Source of the DNA: Amblyornis subalaris
Lineage: Eukaryota > Chordata > Aves > Passeriformes > Ptilonorhynchidae
Length of the DNA stretch: 64,000 nucleotides
Direction of reading: 5' to 3'
Assembly (NCBI GenBank): GCA_018881555.1
Contig: JACAXG010000251.1
Location: 520,422-584,421, forward strand
Shown here: piece by piece, positions 48,545 through 60,750 of the stretch
Layout: each line of letters starts with the position of its first letter
How positions within the stretch are numbered: position 1 is the first letter of the stretch
Notes under the pieces: model-generated
Databases searched by the model: none
The model's input: only the letters and a program-made list of their open reading frames with translations
What the model was told of the DNA's origin: nothing
Position numbers and translations under genes: made by a program

Positions 48545-48568
48545 TCCTTATCTCAGTTGAGATAAGGA
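48545..48568. repeat. 11-bp perfect inverted repeat in LTR U3
   Basis: tccttatctca and tgagataagga are separated by gt. The motif includes two GATA-factor type sites (agataa) facing each other. Confidence 0.8.
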
Positions 48569-48641
48569 GTCCCAGGTGTGTAATTATGAAATTTATCCAG
48601 CTTTTGTGGGTGGTAATAGAATATATAACTAACCCAGGACA

Positions 48642-48646
48642 AGGAT
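48642..48646. repeat. Right target-site duplication of the 738-bp LTR
   Basis: aggat, identical to 47899-47903. Confidence 0.85.
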
Positions 48647-51120
48647 TTCAATAAATTTTTCTCATAGTAATTAGTGAAATTAAAGCTTCTTTCTTCCAAG
48701 AATATCATCTAAAGTTTGTTCAGAGGACATACNAAGACAGAATTTCTGAACCACCAGTTTCGTATTCCAGTCCTCATTTTGAGTTACANTGCTGAGTCTT
48801 AGAACCCTGAGGTCAGTTTGAGATCAAAATTGTTGAGGTCCTTCAGGGCTATGGTGCACTTTCTTTGCATTACCCTTGTTCTTATCAGCTTCCTGTTTTA
48901 CTCATATTTCTTACTCAGTTTGAGTGATGGCACCCATACTAAAGATTAGTTCTGCAACTGCTTTAATTTTGTTGTCCCTTCAATACCCACACATTTCCTC
49001 TTAGCTCTTTTCTGGTGCTCCAAAACACCCATTCAGAGCTAGCTAAGTAAGTTCACAAGTATCCACATTTGATTTAAAACATGAGCTACAAAAAACACTT
49101 ATGCTTTAAGTATTCCTCTGTGACTATTGTCACACTACATGTGACCTCCTTTTCATTAGCCACATCTCCTCATCCTCCTTCCACACATAAATTCCAGTTT
49201 GTGGAACTGCTCCTTCAAGAAGTTCTCACAAGGCTACATACTTATTCGTAATAGACTTCTTTCTGATCTGGTTAGTAACTTTCAAAACTTTCTGACAATC
49301 TGGAATTGTCCGATGTGATTCCTTTGTCTCCTCCCTCTTTACCATTCCTCATTTGTTATGCTTGTTGTTGCATATATATATTTATATATTCAATATCTTT
49401 AGGAACTTGAATTATGTAAGACTGAGAGTTCATTTTCTGAATTATTAAATGTAGTTACAGATTTTGTACTTCCCTTTTTTGGTGGTTGAACTGGTATTTC
49501 AAAGTATAGAGTAAAATCTTAATTTCAAAGTCTCAGAAATTCAGAATATCTGTTAAGATATTTCAACTTGAAAGACTTTTAAAAACCCTCATTTTTGCAG
49601 CAGAGACACAGTCCTGGATGGATCTTAAGATGTTATTATAACCAGTTGATCACAATAGTAACTACAACTGCAGTTACTAGGAGTTATGTTTTACATTTTT
49701 GAGCTATGTCAAGACATTTGTTTTTTATACCATGAAAAGCATCTGAATTCTTGGTAACTTTTTTCCTCTTTTGTCTGTCATATTGAACTGAGCTGTGTAA
49801 ATGATGTGGCCAAGGTCAAGAGCTAGCAACATAACTGATATATAAAGAAAATTTGAAAAGAAGAAGGAGAAAAACTCACAAAGCTTCATCAGCTTTTAGC
49901 TCTTCCTAATTTCCTATTTGTTTACTGAAAAACAATATAACTTACAATAATAACAAAATTAAGAAAAATAGGCTTATACTCTAAATATGCCATTATCTCT
50001 GTGCATTACAACACTGGCCAAGAAATTTATTTGGCAATTCTTCAGAAAATACTGTACAAATAATGTAATCCATAAAAAGAAATGCTATCAAAACACACAA
50101 TCTTTTTAAAGTTATTATCACTATGCCCAAAGGAAAACATTTGCACCTTCTTCCTTTTTTAAAGTTTTCTTTTTAAAAATAGACATAGTTTTTGAAGAAA
50201 GAAAGGAAGAAAAGAAAGACTTTCTATTATTTTTTAAAATATAGGAAAACAATGTATTTTTAAAAGTAAGTTTTAAGAGCTTTAAAGAATAAATTCAGAA
50301 AATATTTTCTAGTGATAAACATTTCTATGCAATATATTCTGGTCTGCAAAGTAATTTTTCCTGCTTAAAAAAATACCTTAGCTTTTGTTTTTTTTTTCTT
50401 TTTATGATAACTTGATGTGAATACAGAAGTGATTCTCCTGGCACAGTACAGCCGCTTGAAGATTAATGAGTTGTTTCATTGGGTTCAAGATTTCCACTTG
50501 TTTCAGCTACACATTAGTGGTACAATTAATTTCACAACACTGGGGGTTTGTTGCCCAGCATTTCCTATGGAATTCTACCATGATAAATATTCTTTAATTA
50601 AACCTTTAAAATGTCACCAATGTTGCATTCTAAAGCTGAAATGCAAAAATACCTTCAAGGTCTACAAAATCTTTAGTATTCCGTAGGGGAAGTATTAGGA
50701 CACAGAGATAGCCTCTAGGCTGGTGGTTTCTAAGTCTGTTTGGCTTGAAAATGCTGCAAATATTTAATGAAGAGCTTTTTACAATTTAACTATGAAAGTT
50801 TCGGCACTTTAAGGTTATCAAGGTGAAACAAAGCAACCGTTCATTCACCCCAGAATATAGTCTTTCATATTCTTAGTGTTGGAGACTATCAGATACTTCA
50901 GATTTCAACTGTAAGTCTAAGCATGGGACTATTTCCGTTCACACGGTGGCATTGTTTGAAGGTGGGAACAGAAATTAAATCTCCATCTGACTATGCTGTG
51001 AAGTCTAGGCTGCACACCANTCTTAAACATACAAATATTATAATTTTTTTTCCATTTCTAAAAATATATCAAGGTTTATGACCTCAACCTGGAAGTTAAC
51101 ATCTTTTTCTCTTTCTTCAA
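48647..51120. other. AT-rich single-copy DNA, no gene seen
   Basis: No repeat or exon is recognised. The part 48760-49360 is mildly pyrimidine-rich. Few n's occur here. Confidence 0.5.
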
Positions 51121-51652
51121 GATAAGGGATTCTCCCCTCTACTCTGCCCTTATGAGACACCATCTAGAGTACTGCATCTGCTCTGGGCCCCCCAGCATAA
51201 AAAGGACACCGACCTGTTGGAGTGAGTCCAGAGGAGGGCCACAAAAATTATTTCTGCCAGGAGAAAGGCTGAAACAGTTGGGGTTGTTGAGCCTGGAGAA
51301 GAGAAGGCTCTGGGGAGACCTTTTCAATACATAAAGTGGGCTTCTAAGAAAGATAGAGACTTCATACCAAGGCCTCTAGTGACAGTACAAGGAATAACAG
51401 TTTTAAATTGAAAAGAGGGTAGATTTAGACTGGATGTTAGAAAGAAATTCTTTGTGATGAGTGTGGCAGGGAGGTGGCACTGGAACAGGTTTCCCAGAGT
51501 TGTTGTGGATGCCAGATCCCCAGAAATGTTTAAGATCATGTTGGGTTTTGAGGTGCTTAATATAGTGGATGATGTCCATGGCAGGGGGGTGGGACTAGAT
51601 GGTCTTTGAATGTCCCTTCCAATCCCAATGGTGCTATGATTCTATGATTCTT
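51121..51652 (+). mobile_element. CR1 LINE: RT C-terminus and complete 3' end
   Basis: It opens with the RT C-terminal region (gggattctcccctctactct, then the arginine-histidine-histidine-leucine-glutamate-tyrosine stretch near 51152-51172). It passes the gttgagcctggagaagagaa block near 51289 and the gagggtagatttagactgga block near 51415. It ends with the intact tail gctatgattctatgattc at 51633-51650. Frameshifts break the coding part. It is 5'-truncated. Confidence 0.9.
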
Positions 51653-52035
51653 GTTTCTATGACAGTATTTGATTACAATATTTAAAATATTGAGCACCAA
51701 ATTAGTATTTATTTTAATATTTCTACTTTAAATAATTTTTCTTAATACTGTTCTTCTTTGGATAGAATAGCATCAGCCCAGAATATAATCAAATACATTC
51801 TTATTCTAAGAACCCTCTATTTACATGTTTGGTTACATCTTGAAGATGCGACTACTAAAGATAAGACTGTTGTATTGCTCACCTCTGTCAAAGGTGTCTA
51901 ACACTAACATGATATAAATTGACATGGATTATATATGAGGTATTCAAGTGTTGTTTTTATCATGTGGAACAGAAACTACATGAATCCATGTGACTCAGAT
52001 CATCAAAACAAATGTATTGATATTCATAGCTCATT
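51653..52035. other. AT-rich DNA between two CR1 tails
   Basis: Nothing recognised beyond a short aatatttaaaatatt palindrome near 51678. Confidence 0.5.
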
Positions 52036-52095
52036 TTCTTACTCCTTGTGGTTCCTTCCAACCTGACCAATTCTATGATTCTATGATTCTGTGAC
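52036..52095 (+). mobile_element. CR1 LINE, extreme 3' tail
   Basis: About 60 bp: ccttgtggttccttccaacc followed by three tail octamers (attctatgattctatgattctgtga type). Confidence 0.85.
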
Positions 52096-55000
52096 TTTAA
52101 GTATAGACTCTCTGAGATTCATTGTCTGAAATGTCTGGGTAAGACACTCATATCTTGAAATTCAATGGTGTCAAGGAGTTGGGATGTAAATATAACTAAA
52201 TCCCTAAAATGTAGGTACAAATATNCTAAAGGTAGAGAAAAGGGACACCTAGTGCATGAAATGTTATTCTAGACTGGACCTGTCTTAATATGATCTACAA
52301 GTTTTTGGAATGAGGCTGCTATTTCTTTTAGGCCTATGGCAGGTGGATGAACTTCTCAAACAGAACATTTGCTAAACACCTAGATTTCCAAATCTATTAT
52401 TTACATTCATATTTGAAAAAGAAAAGATTCTGAAATAAGAAACCAGGTAAAGAACTATGAAATCTTTTGATAGAAGACTTCTATCCAGACAGCTATTTCC
52501 TGATCTTTCCTCATCCTGACTATACGTCCCACATATCTATTCTGTTCTCAGTCACAAAATGCTCAAGCTTCAAAAAGACTTCTTTGAAGCAAGCCTTTGA
52601 GAAAACTAGAATAACTAACTTTGAGGTGGTTATTTGGTCACTGAAGAGAGAAAAGTGGTCACATTCTTTTTCTTATGCCTTCTTTTTCTTTGGTCTGTTC
52701 ATATTTCAAAGCTTGAAATGCTGTTCTTTTTGTAACTTACTGAGTGAAAGATTCATGGCTTTCATTTGAATGATATCATTAGTCATATAAGAGAAAAGTG
52801 ACTAAGACAAAAAGAGAGGGAGTTTCATGGGGAATAAAAAGTCATTATATCCTAGTCACAAAGTTTTCTAGTCCAAAAGAGTACCTACAGTACCCTACAG
52901 AAATGCCTGTGAAGTGCTCAGCCCAATCAAATCTCCCCATGGTTGTCCTTTGAATTCTTTATTTCTAGCTCCTGTTGCATGCATATTTAATCAGACTTCT
53001 CACTTCTGTATATGCAAAGGAAATTTTAAATAAAATATGCTCTATAGAAAGGAAAAGGACCCATTAGCTCACTTCCAAAGCCAATGATTAAATTTTCATA
53101 AAATACCTTATCTGAAATGGAGTTGATCATAATAGTCTCCTATCAAAAAGATCCATGATCACCATCTTGTGCCATAAAACANCATATTGCAGACAGTACC
53201 TAGAAATTTAATAATGTCAGTTTAATCTAAATAATTACTAAATATTTTACTCAGTTTTAATGAATACTATGCAGTTTACTTATTATCATTTTTAGCTAGC
53301 CTAAAGCAGGAAAGAGAATACAGAAGGTATAAACTAGACTTTTAATATCAAGGTGATTTTAAAAGAACTATCTACCTTCATCACCAGAGTGGTTTGTAGA
53401 CCAGAGTCCTCATGTGATCTTCACATATGTATCCTTGGGAAATCTTTCTCCATGGTATTTGAAACAAATTAAAAGGGAAGATGAATAACACTTCTTATCA
53501 TTCACAGAAACTTGAATATTTCTGAGATCCTGCAAGGAATCAAATGGACCATGGTCTATTNATTTCCTTTCTTTAGACCTGCACTAAAAACTAGCTCTCT
53601 AGGTTCTGAGAAATCCTTATATCGCATATCATCTCCCATCAAATTCCTTATTTTCTCAAGTGGAATTGGAGGGTGATAGGATAGTGCTGTTTGTCCTGTT
53701 TTCCTCAGGTGTTTTGCCTTCTAGCTACACACGTATTAGAGATCAGAAGAGAAACTTCCACTGTCTTCAGCAGTTTGGAAATTTAACTTTAAGGGGGTAG
53801 ACCCATTTCTAATACTTCTCTGACCATGTTCTCACAAATGTAAGGGCAGATTTCCATGAATACTCATGCTGCACATCACTGAGTAACACATTTTAATTGA
53901 AGATGGAGGTAAGATCCTGCCTGTAGAGAGGAGAGGAGAGGATAGAAATGTCTCAGTTTTATGGACAGGTTGATGTACCTTGCATGACCTTCACACTACT
54001 AGATTTGAAAATATTTGAGTTTCTTGTGGATGACAAATCCTATGACTACAGAAAAAGGAAGGAGACAAAGGCATGATTTACCTTAGATAAAACAGCCTTT
54101 GTAGTGAAGATTTACGGACATTACACCAATTTGCAGCAATATTGACTGTTTTTAGGAATGAACTATTCATTCACTAAACATGCTAAATGATACCAGTTGT
54201 CTGTGTTTCAGTTTGTTGGCATGCTTCAGCTCTCTAGTAAAGAACTTTTCTGCTTAGCTCAGGTTGTCGTGACCCGTGAATTTATTTCATAAGTTGACAA
54301 GTGTTCGTTAACTGGAATGGTTCTTACATAGGAGAAGAAGTCTTATAAATTGTACACTGAACCTTGGCAGACATTGAATATAATTATTATTACATTTATT
54401 TTATTTTAATTTTTTTTAACTAAACTCCATTGCTATTTAAGGAATGAAGTAGACACTTGAGAAATACATTGCTGTATATCAAACTGTCCATGTATTTCAT
54501 GGACCTTTTACATTTTACAGGGGAAGGCACTACTAACCACTCTATCAAGTCAGCAGAGCAGAAGTCTAGGATTGTTTCCAATACAGGAACATAATAATAA
54601 GCTATCTCTAACTTGTGTAATGATTTTTAGTAAATCATTTCAATTTCTCTCAGGTTTTTGTAATAGTGGAGTAATGATGCTCAAATTTTTGCGAAGAGCT
54701 TAGATATCCACACGCATGCACACACACACGCGCGGGCACACACACACACACACACACACACAAAACAGGAACTAAATGAAGTACCAAAATGTATGCATGT
54801 ACAAGAAACTATTTTTGCCTTAGCACAAAGCAAAATAATTTTTATTGGTACTAAATAAAATATATCTACCAAAAACATAACTTCAATTATTCATTATTAC
54901 CTAATTATATTGTATGAGTACACTGTTTTCTTTCATATGAACCAGCAAGGGATTGCTTTTTAAAATACATGTTATATTGCCCTTTTCTATTTCCTTTTAA

Positions 55001-55339
55001 GAAGTACAAAATTTGAAAGATGACAAGCAGAGCATGTTTATTTATATTCTATCAAGTAAACTTAAAGGAAAATACTTGTCTNTCCCATATTTTTTCCTTT
55101 CTTTTGATTTGACAGCAATGAAAACCAAATATTTCTTCTTTTTGGTGCTACTTGGGAAGTAGAAAATATATAAAGATATTTCAGTACTTTTTTTTGTTAG
55201 TATATGATATTATAATCCTCAAAAATACTGATTCCACTAGCTTAATCCTAACTATGTAGCACTTTAGTGAATTAAAAATTTTCTATGCAGCATCACACAA
55301 CCAGATTGAAATACTCCTTGTTTTTTAAGATTTGATCAG
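52096..55339. other. AT-rich DNA with a CA microsatellite, no gene seen
   Basis: Apart from the microsatellite at 54709-54764 nothing is recognised. Confidence 0.5.
54709..54764. repeat. CA microsatellite with CG-containing core
   Basis: Alternating purine-pyrimidine runs: CA units, then acgcgcgggc, then about 12 uninterrupted CA units. Such alternation can adopt Z-DNA. The pure part should be length-polymorphic. Confidence 0.9.
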
Positions 55340-55585
55340 TTGAAGAACCTTGTAGTCCTGAGGATGAAGCCGATGAAGAACAAAGCCTCAGCAGTAATGA
55401 TAACAGGACTGCCTTAGACTAGCAGAGTCAGCATTGGTGGGAACAGTATTTGTCAAACTACCATCACAAGACCAAGACAGCAATTTCCATACAAAATTAT
55501 TTGCTCGGTTAGGTATATTGTATCTCCTCTTTCAGTTAAGCAGTCTGGTCTTTTTTTTAAGAAATCCAAATTAATGTAAAATAAA
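55340..55585 (+). other. Weak candidate terminal coding exon
   Basis: After an acceptor-like ctccttgttttttaag...gatcag ending at 55339 and two phase bases, 26 codons read EEPCSPEDEADEEQSLSSND followed by NRTALD, then TAG at 55420-55422. AATAAA follows at 55580-55585. The acidic, serine/asparagine-rich composition looks like a disordered protein C-terminus and not like translated AT-rich noise. An in-frame stop lies just upstream of the acceptor, so an exon must start there. I do not recognise the protein. A second frame is also open. No matching upstream exon was identified. Confidence 0.25.
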
Positions 55586-56618
55586 ATAGTATATTTTTTT
55601 TTATATAGACCATTCTGTTTAATATTTATCATAGACTGCTTTATTCAGCACNCATGGAAATCATATACAGTCACTGTTCAGGTCAGTGACAGCTGCAATT
55701 AAGACTTGTGATCCATGGATGTCTACATTCTTAGTGGAAAAATGGATGTAAAACAGTAATTTCAGTAATTTTAATAAATATAAAAATAAGGCCGAAAGGT
55801 ATTGTTTATCATCTGATCTTATTCCCATCTGTCCTAGTTATGCATTTCAGCATCTGTACCACCTATACATCTACTGCTGTTCTTAACTATGAAAATTTAA
55901 CTGATTATAACTGATATGCTTGCAGGTTTGTTATTAAACCTGTGCAATTTTTCTTTCAAACTGTAGTTTTATATTCATAAGAGTTGTAAGAACTTNACAG
56001 TATAAAATTTCCTTATTAATATTTTTTAAGTCCTCATCTTTTNGTACACTTTTTTTGCCTTTTAACACAATTCTTGTCTCTTTCTCTAATTTTTATTCTA
56101 CTCAAGTAGTACAAATTTACAAGAGTATTAGTTAGTTACTGGTTACAAGACTATGGATTAGTGTAATTCTAATCTACAATTTCTAATTATTTTCTAATTT
56201 AAAAATTATTTTTGCCTTAAAAATGCCACTAAGCTTGCATAAATAGCTGCCTTACATAGTTTCCAGAATCTTTCTGTGCCATTCTTTTACCAGATACTAT
56301 TTGGTTGTGAAGTCACTGCTAGAAGAACTTCTAATGTCACAAACATTAGAATATTTACAGTGTAGGCAAACAATTGGCACCATGGCAAAGGCATAGCTGA
56401 TTTCGTGTTGTGGAAAAGGGAGTGAACACTTCTTGACACACTCTGTCATTATGATATGTGATATAATGGCACCTCTATGCTAGACTTATAGAGGCATCTG
56501 ATCTTTCCATGATGGAGTACTGAAAAAAACCTAAAAGAAACACTGTATTACTGAAAACAGTAATCATTTGTTGGTATAGAGTTAATATTACTGGTCTCTG
56601 GTAGCTGTATTGGTTTTT
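55586..56618. other. AT-rich DNA, no gene seen
   Basis: No repeat family recognised. Confidence 0.5.
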
Positions 56619-56754
56619 CAGACTTGACCACAGTCATTCAGAGAGCTTCACCTCAAACAAGGGGGTCAGTGGTCATTTGGCTCTCAGCCAGTTGTTCAAA
56701 CAAGGAAAAACCAGCTCAGGCCAAGGCAAGCCCAAACCTACNCCAGACACTGCA
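56619..56754. repeat. Dispersed repeat, shorter copy
   Basis: Matches 47494-47639 in the same orientation, with ccacagtcattcagagagct near 56629 and agctcaggccaaggcaagcc near 56713. It is more diverged in the middle. Only about 135 bp are shared. Confidence 0.7.
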
Positions 56755-59700
56755 CTGTCAGGTATGTTCAAAGCCAGTGGGTATTTGCTAGTGATGGCAA
56801 CCATCATTCACTGCGATACTTCCATCTGCGTTGCAATCATTCTTTTTTCACTATAAATTATTAAAATAAGAGTCAGCTGTGAGACATTTCCCAAGGAAAA
56901 CATATTTTTTTCATCTGTCAGCTTGGCTGTTCTTCTCAGTGTTTCAGAACCTCATTGTTTGACTTAAGTGGTCAGTCTTGAGAACATTCCAAAAATTGAT
57001 GCTTGAATATGCAATTGTGATAAAAAACAGGCTTATTTTTGATACTTTTTAGTGCTTTCATGTGGTACATGACATAGTTTTTTTGATGTGTTGCATATGT
57101 AGAAGTATATTGATACAGGATCAACAAACAGCTCAGGATCCTGCAAACACTTTTGCACTTCAATAGCTCAGTTGGCTTAAATGAGACTAATCAGCTGTAT
57201 AAAGTAATTCACAAACATAACTCTTTACTTACAAGAATACACTCAACATTTAAATGTATGAACAAATACTTCTGTTGTATGAATTCTAATGGTTCAAATG
57301 TCTCAGGAATTCTTGTCTGGATTACATTTTTAAGCACTTAATTGAAGAATACAGTTCAGAAGCATATCTGTCCTTAAATTAACTGATTTTTTAATCAAAA
57401 ACAAATGCCCCACAACATCTTGATTTTAAGTCCCCTCATTTTTGTAGTGNTACAGCACCATGACAAATAACATACGACATCTCATTCAGTGATGTCATGA
57501 ACACTGACTCTCTCATATGGTGTTTGAAAGCTTTTTAGAAAACACAATTTAAATATTGGCTACTTACAACCTGATCTTAGGTGTTGCTTACAATTCTGAG
57601 CCAAATGCATGATGTAAATTCAACTATTTGAAATTAGAAGGAAAACAAATACAACTGGCTGAAAATACTTTCTTGTGAAACAGAACTTTTCATATAATTC
57701 CATTTCAATTTGCTTTAGAACTTCAAATATATCAGGGAATGAATGAAATTGTTGCTTTTAAACCATTATAGGAGAAGTTTCTAGCAATTAAAAATAAAAA
57801 CTCTTGTTATTCTTACGGTGAAGTAAAATACAACATTACTTTTAGATAGAGATCTAAATTGATAATGGAAGCTATAATATGTGCTCTTCTGTGCCAGCAA
57901 AAGATTCAACTTCATGAATCAGGAGTTTCCTTCAATTTTTTTCACTCTTATGAAAGGGATGATTTTGCCAGTTTCAGTTCTGTGAAAGAAAAGACTGTAT
58001 ACCTTTAGTATGCTACTTCAAAGTTGATAATATCATACTTCTCTCAATGAATTGTGGTAATTACATGTGATACACAAAATTATCCATCACATAAAAGATA
58101 ACAATCATATGGCTTTTTTCAGACACTTGAATAAATAAAGATGAAATAAAAGTAAATATAAGACAATGAAATGGTATAAACACAAATTAATTAAGAAAAT
58201 CCCCAAAGTAAATGAAAAACATTTAGATGACCAGTCAAAACCAGGTACACCTATATGAATACATTAAATATGACATACTCTTGTAAATGTGGATGATTCT
58301 ATAATATAATGAACACCGAAAAGGGTCAATAACGAAATTGCTATCAAAGCCATGACTATTAAAAAATGCCTACTGAAATCATGATTATATCTAGTTAAAA
58401 AAGTGAAAAATTGAACTTCAGTTGTTAACTAAAACAGTCACATAATTCTGTTCTTATTTTTATATTCTAACAATATCACATTTCTTATCTTTTGACATAT
58501 TCCTTCTACAGAAAAATGTATACACATGATTGGAAAAATTATAACACTCCTTTTGACAGTAAACCTCTCTAATAATATCCACTGCTCCTACTTAGGTTGC
58601 TGACAATGTGTACTGTTTATGATCATAATCATAAATATCCACTGAGTTGTTTTTTTGTGAAGTAAACCTTTACTGGCTTGTCTAAGCTGCATCAAGGACT
58701 GTGGGTAAATAAGATCTAAAAATCGGGTGTTTTAGAAGAAAGGGGGCCCTCTGTAGATCAAACTTGCTTTGGTTCTGTCTCTTGGTCCTGTTGTGAACAA
58801 TCTTTCTATGTCAGTGATGAGGCCAGGCAACTACCAAGAGTTATTGACTGAAACTTAAGGGTAAATTTAAAAGATTGATAATTCTTTATGAAAATCAATC
58901 ATCTTGAATATATTTTTCTCTTAAAACATTTTGCTTTTTGGAGTAAATTCTTCTCTATAGCAAAGATTTTAAAACACAGATCTCTGAAGACAGACTTCTA
59001 AGTGAGTATGCAGGTTACAGCCAATCTAAAATGTATTTTGATCTTGAATAGAGAATGAAATATAATGATGGTTGAGATGTGTTCGACACTTCTGAGACTT
59101 GTACTCTTCACTTGCTGTCTAAAAGAGCACCTCTGAGAAATGAAGCTCTTAGAATTTAAGCAGTTATCTCTATAGTGTATCAGCTTTTCAGGTGGTAGTA
59201 TTTCATGAATACCATTTTTGTAGGGGTTTGGCCAGATGTTGCTCTTTCTTTCATGTGACTCTGCTGATTTAATTAGAAAAGTCATCTATTCCACCACTTG
59301 ATGCAACTGGGGAAAAAAATAAATTGTTGCTCTGCAAGTTCTCTTAGTTCAGAGTTCAGCATCCTCTGCTCTGAAGGGAGTTTGAATTTCAACTTAAAAA
59401 TAACTAGAAAAAAAGATTGTTGCCATTTGAACAATAGAATGTCAAAATCTGCCATATTAACATTATTCTAAAATATTCAAGCCTGAAGCAGTTCTAGCAA
59501 ACTTTAAATATGCTGAATAGGAGATGTAACAGAGACCAGGTGGGCTTCCAGCAGCAGGAGGCAATATAGGAGAAAAACAATCAGAAATTAAAACGTATAG
59601 TTTAGGATATTTTCTACAGAGATTTTTTACAGCTCTCTGAAGTCAGCACCTGCAATTTTCTCCTCTTCATCATTTACTGAAACTTCTGCAGAGCTAGTAA

Positions 59701-60187
59701 AGGTAATTATTTTATTTGAAATTCTTCCACAATCTCTAGTGCTCTTGCTGTTATGTTATCAGTTCTGCGACTCAGCTCTCCTGCTAAGGAGTCTCCTGTT
59801 TATTAGGCAGAAAGAAAGATAGCGCTTCTAAAGTTACACCTAAGAACATCCTTACTATGGTACAGTATTTTGTATTTTTATTTCTTTAGGGGTTTTTTAA
59901 GTGAGTTCTCTTCAGTATTGCTAATTATTATGTATAGAGAGCTGTGAGTGTTGTTAATGCGTTTGTCATAACATAGACATTATGGAAAATTAAGGAGGGC
60001 CTGTCAGTGAGGTGTTACANACTGATACAGGGCATGTGTATATAGTAGTTTAATAACATTTTACTTTTATCCACTTATATAAGTGAACGGAAATGAAGCT
60101 GCAAAAAAAAAAGTTCAAAAATCTTTTCTTGGTGAAAAGAAATAGAATCAACTTCTTCCAAATAGAAATATAGTGAAAGAGAATTTT
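56755..60187. other. AT-rich single-copy DNA, no gene seen
   Basis: No element recognised in 3.4 kb. A weak CTCF-like word (gcagcaggaggca) is at 59551-59563. Almost no n's occur between 57450 and 60020. Confidence 0.5.
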
Positions 60188-60227
60188 ATAACAAAGGGAC
60201 TCTTGTAATAACAAAGGGACTCCTGTA
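60188..60227. repeat. 20-bp tandem duplication
   Basis: Two adjacent ataacaaagggactcytgta units differ at a single base, directly before the LTR-like element. A related echo, agcttaacaaata, occurs twice just after (about 60230-60266). Confidence 0.85.
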
Positions 60228-60490
60228 ATAAGCTTAACAAATAGTTGTCTGTAGCTTAACAAATATTAATCCATAGTCTTTAAGGAAAATAGAAACAAAA
60301 TTGCAGGAACTGTTAAATTGCGAGAAACACAAGGTCTTTAAACAGAGAACAGAAGAACTAAAACCTGCTAACTTGGCACAATGAGGGAATTACATAAGAC
60401 CCTATCAAGTATGCATGGACGAGAGAGAAAGGTGAAAATGTCAACCAAGAGGAAGACTACAAGCCTTTATCCAACGACCGCCCGGGACGA

Positions 60491-60503
60491 CCACCAGGAG
60501 GCA
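60491..60503 (+). promoter_or_regulatory. Possible CTCF-type motif in the LTR
   Basis: ccaccaggaggca fits the short CTCF core at 12 of 13 positions by eye, with poorer flanks (about 13 of 19 over the longer consensus). Occupancy is unknown. Confidence 0.35.
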
Positions 60504-60610
60504 ATGCACACACATAAAAATATGTAAATAATATTCATAAGTTCTGGGAAATTATTAGGATGTAACCACCTNTTCTTAAAAATATTATGCATATGCATAT
60601 AGTTGAAGGA

Positions 60611-60686
60611 TATAAGCTTGTACCCTATCCTTGTGGGGCGGACACGTTGGGTGGAGCGATCCCCTGTGTCCCTGGTGCCGAATAAA
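60611..60686 (+). promoter_or_regulatory. LTR TATA box and polyadenylation signal
   Basis: TATAAG (60611-60616) and AATAAA (60681-60686) are 70 bp apart. This is the short R spacing seen in alpha- and gammaretrovirus-type LTRs. Confidence 0.55.
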
Positions 60687-60750
60687 GAAATACCTGCTTC
60701 AATAGTCTTTGAAGTTTTCATACTGNGATTTTTGCGAGAATCAATAGCAC

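Larger units (their letters stand above)
47904..48641 (-). mobile_element. Complete solo LTR, minus strand, 738 bp
   Basis: On the plus strand it opens tgtgctggtttggctg and closes ataactaacccaggaca, with exact aggat duplications. On the minus strand it shows a CCAAT box, a GC box and a TATA-like CATAAAA in that order, then an internal repeat and an ATTAAA signal near its 3' end. It also has a 24-bp palindrome (48545-48568). Sharp ends, an exact duplication and intact promoter words make it one of the youngest-looking insertions here. No interior retroviral sequence is present, consistent with LTR-LTR recombination. Confidence 0.88.
60228..60750 (+). mobile_element. LTR-like element, plus strand
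   Basis: It has the compact layout of a gammaretrovirus-like or related bird LTR. TATAAG is at 60611-60616, a short GC-richer R segment (cggacacgttgggtggagcg) follows, then ggtgccgaataaagaaatac with AATAAA at 60681-60686, and a U5-like end to about 60750. The 5' boundary is uncertain and no target duplication was found. No retroviral interior is visible on either side. Confidence 0.65.

Noticed and set aside
58735..58765. A possible CTCF core in gggggccctctgtag.
   Set aside because: The CCA half is out of register, so it does not fit the consensus well.
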